From the NCBI RefSeq assembly GCF_004683865.2, contig NZ_CP038439.1:2544001-2608000 (forward strand): a stretch of 64,000 nucleotides of DNA, read 5' to 3'. A program made the position numbers and the translations under genes. Origin of the DNA: Paracoccus liaowanqingii (GTDB lineage Bacteria > Pseudomonadota > Alphaproteobacteria > Rhodobacterales > Rhodobacteraceae). How positions within the stretch are numbered: the stretch's first letter is position 1; every line of letters begins with the position of its first letter. The notes beneath the pieces are model-generated. The model saw nothing but the letters and a program-made list of their open reading frames with translations, was not told where the DNA came from and did no database searches. This document shows, piece by piece, positions 63,959 to 64,000 of this stretch.

Positions 63959-64000
63959 ATGATGACCGACGACACCAAACGCCGCGCCGAAGCCGCTCAG
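63959..64000 (+). CDS. start of an unidentified gene (truncated by window edge)
   Basis: The first 14 codons read MMTDDTKRRAEAAQ, behind AAGGGG, and run to the window end. Both Met codons could be the start. The residues are too few to identify the product. Confidence 0.5.
   Translation, partial: MMTDDTKRRAEAAQ

Overview
The window is a 64 kb stretch of a very GC-rich chromosome from an alphaproteobacterium. It most resembles Rhodobacteraceae, and Paracoccus in particular. The clues are the aerobic cobaltochelatase genes cobS and cobT, DUF1467, DUF2244 and DUF3008 proteins, a leucyl-transferase bpt gene, CtrA-like boxes, and a dispersed GATATTT/CCAAGATGAAA intergenic motif that I remember as common in this family. 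The species cannot be fixed from the sequence alone. There are no prophage, IS, CRISPR or rRNA genes. Coding density is high, many neighbours overlap by 1 to 4 nt, and no gap without a gene exceeds 300 bases. Two genes (a glycosyltransferase and phzF) look frameshifted by one missing base in a C/G tract. This may be real or an assembly error.

Layout. 1-8.9 kb: end of a DUF2244 gene, DUF3008, GatB/YqeY, carA with a good promoter, a membrane glycosyltransferase with a putative c-di-GMP-binding MshEN domain and a CtrA box upstream, a heptamer tandem repeat, glnE and bpt. 8.9-11.4 kb: ilvB-ilvN with a promoter and a possible leader attenuator. 11.4-20 kb: housekeeping and unknown genes, including M48 lipoprotein/DUF2254, a nitroreductase, EI24, DUF1467/mce, an unusual response regulator with a CtrA-like box, and a DUF1501/DUF1800 pair. 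20-25.7 kb: aspS, a CPBP protease, a GH25 lipoprotein, a small anchored protein, a glycogenin-like glycosyltransferase and an epimerase. 25.7-29.4 kb: cobT and cobS on the minus strand with an FMN reductase between them on the plus strand. 29.5-32.7 kb: an ECF sigma factor, an RskA-like anti-sigma factor and a secreted fasciclin protein, then DUF808.

32.7-36.9 kb: ugpBAEC glycerol-3-phosphate ABC transporter behind a four-repeat Pho-box array. 37-39.7 kb: a protealysin-like M4 protease with its emfourin inhibitor, a CorA transporter and CsbD. 39.7-42.4 kb: a YbjN-proC-csaA-2-hydroxyacid dehydrogenase operon. 42.5-47.4 kb: cobC, a large FAD/NAD(P) protein, a GT61 glycosyltransferase in a less GC-rich patch, and tRNA-Arg(TCT). 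47.5-52.7 kb: GNAT, then an aminotransferase divergent from a gamma-glutamyl-amine-type operon (glutamine amidotransferase, PuuA-like, PuuB-like). 52.7-56.7 kb: TerB, phzF, ppk2, a secreted protein and two PaaI thioesterases. 56.8-63.8 kb: two tandem MerR regulators followed by a beta-oxidation operon (acyl-CoA dehydrogenase, GST, thiolase, FadJ-type multifunctional enzyme), ending in a hairpin. A partial gene starts at the right edge.

The most interesting parts are the predicted c-di-GMP/CtrA-controlled glycosyltransferase, the sigma/anti-sigma/fasciclin module, the protease-emfourin pair, the Pho-box array, the ilvB leader, and the GATATTT repeat family, two copies of which supply the Shine-Dalgarno region of the next gene.
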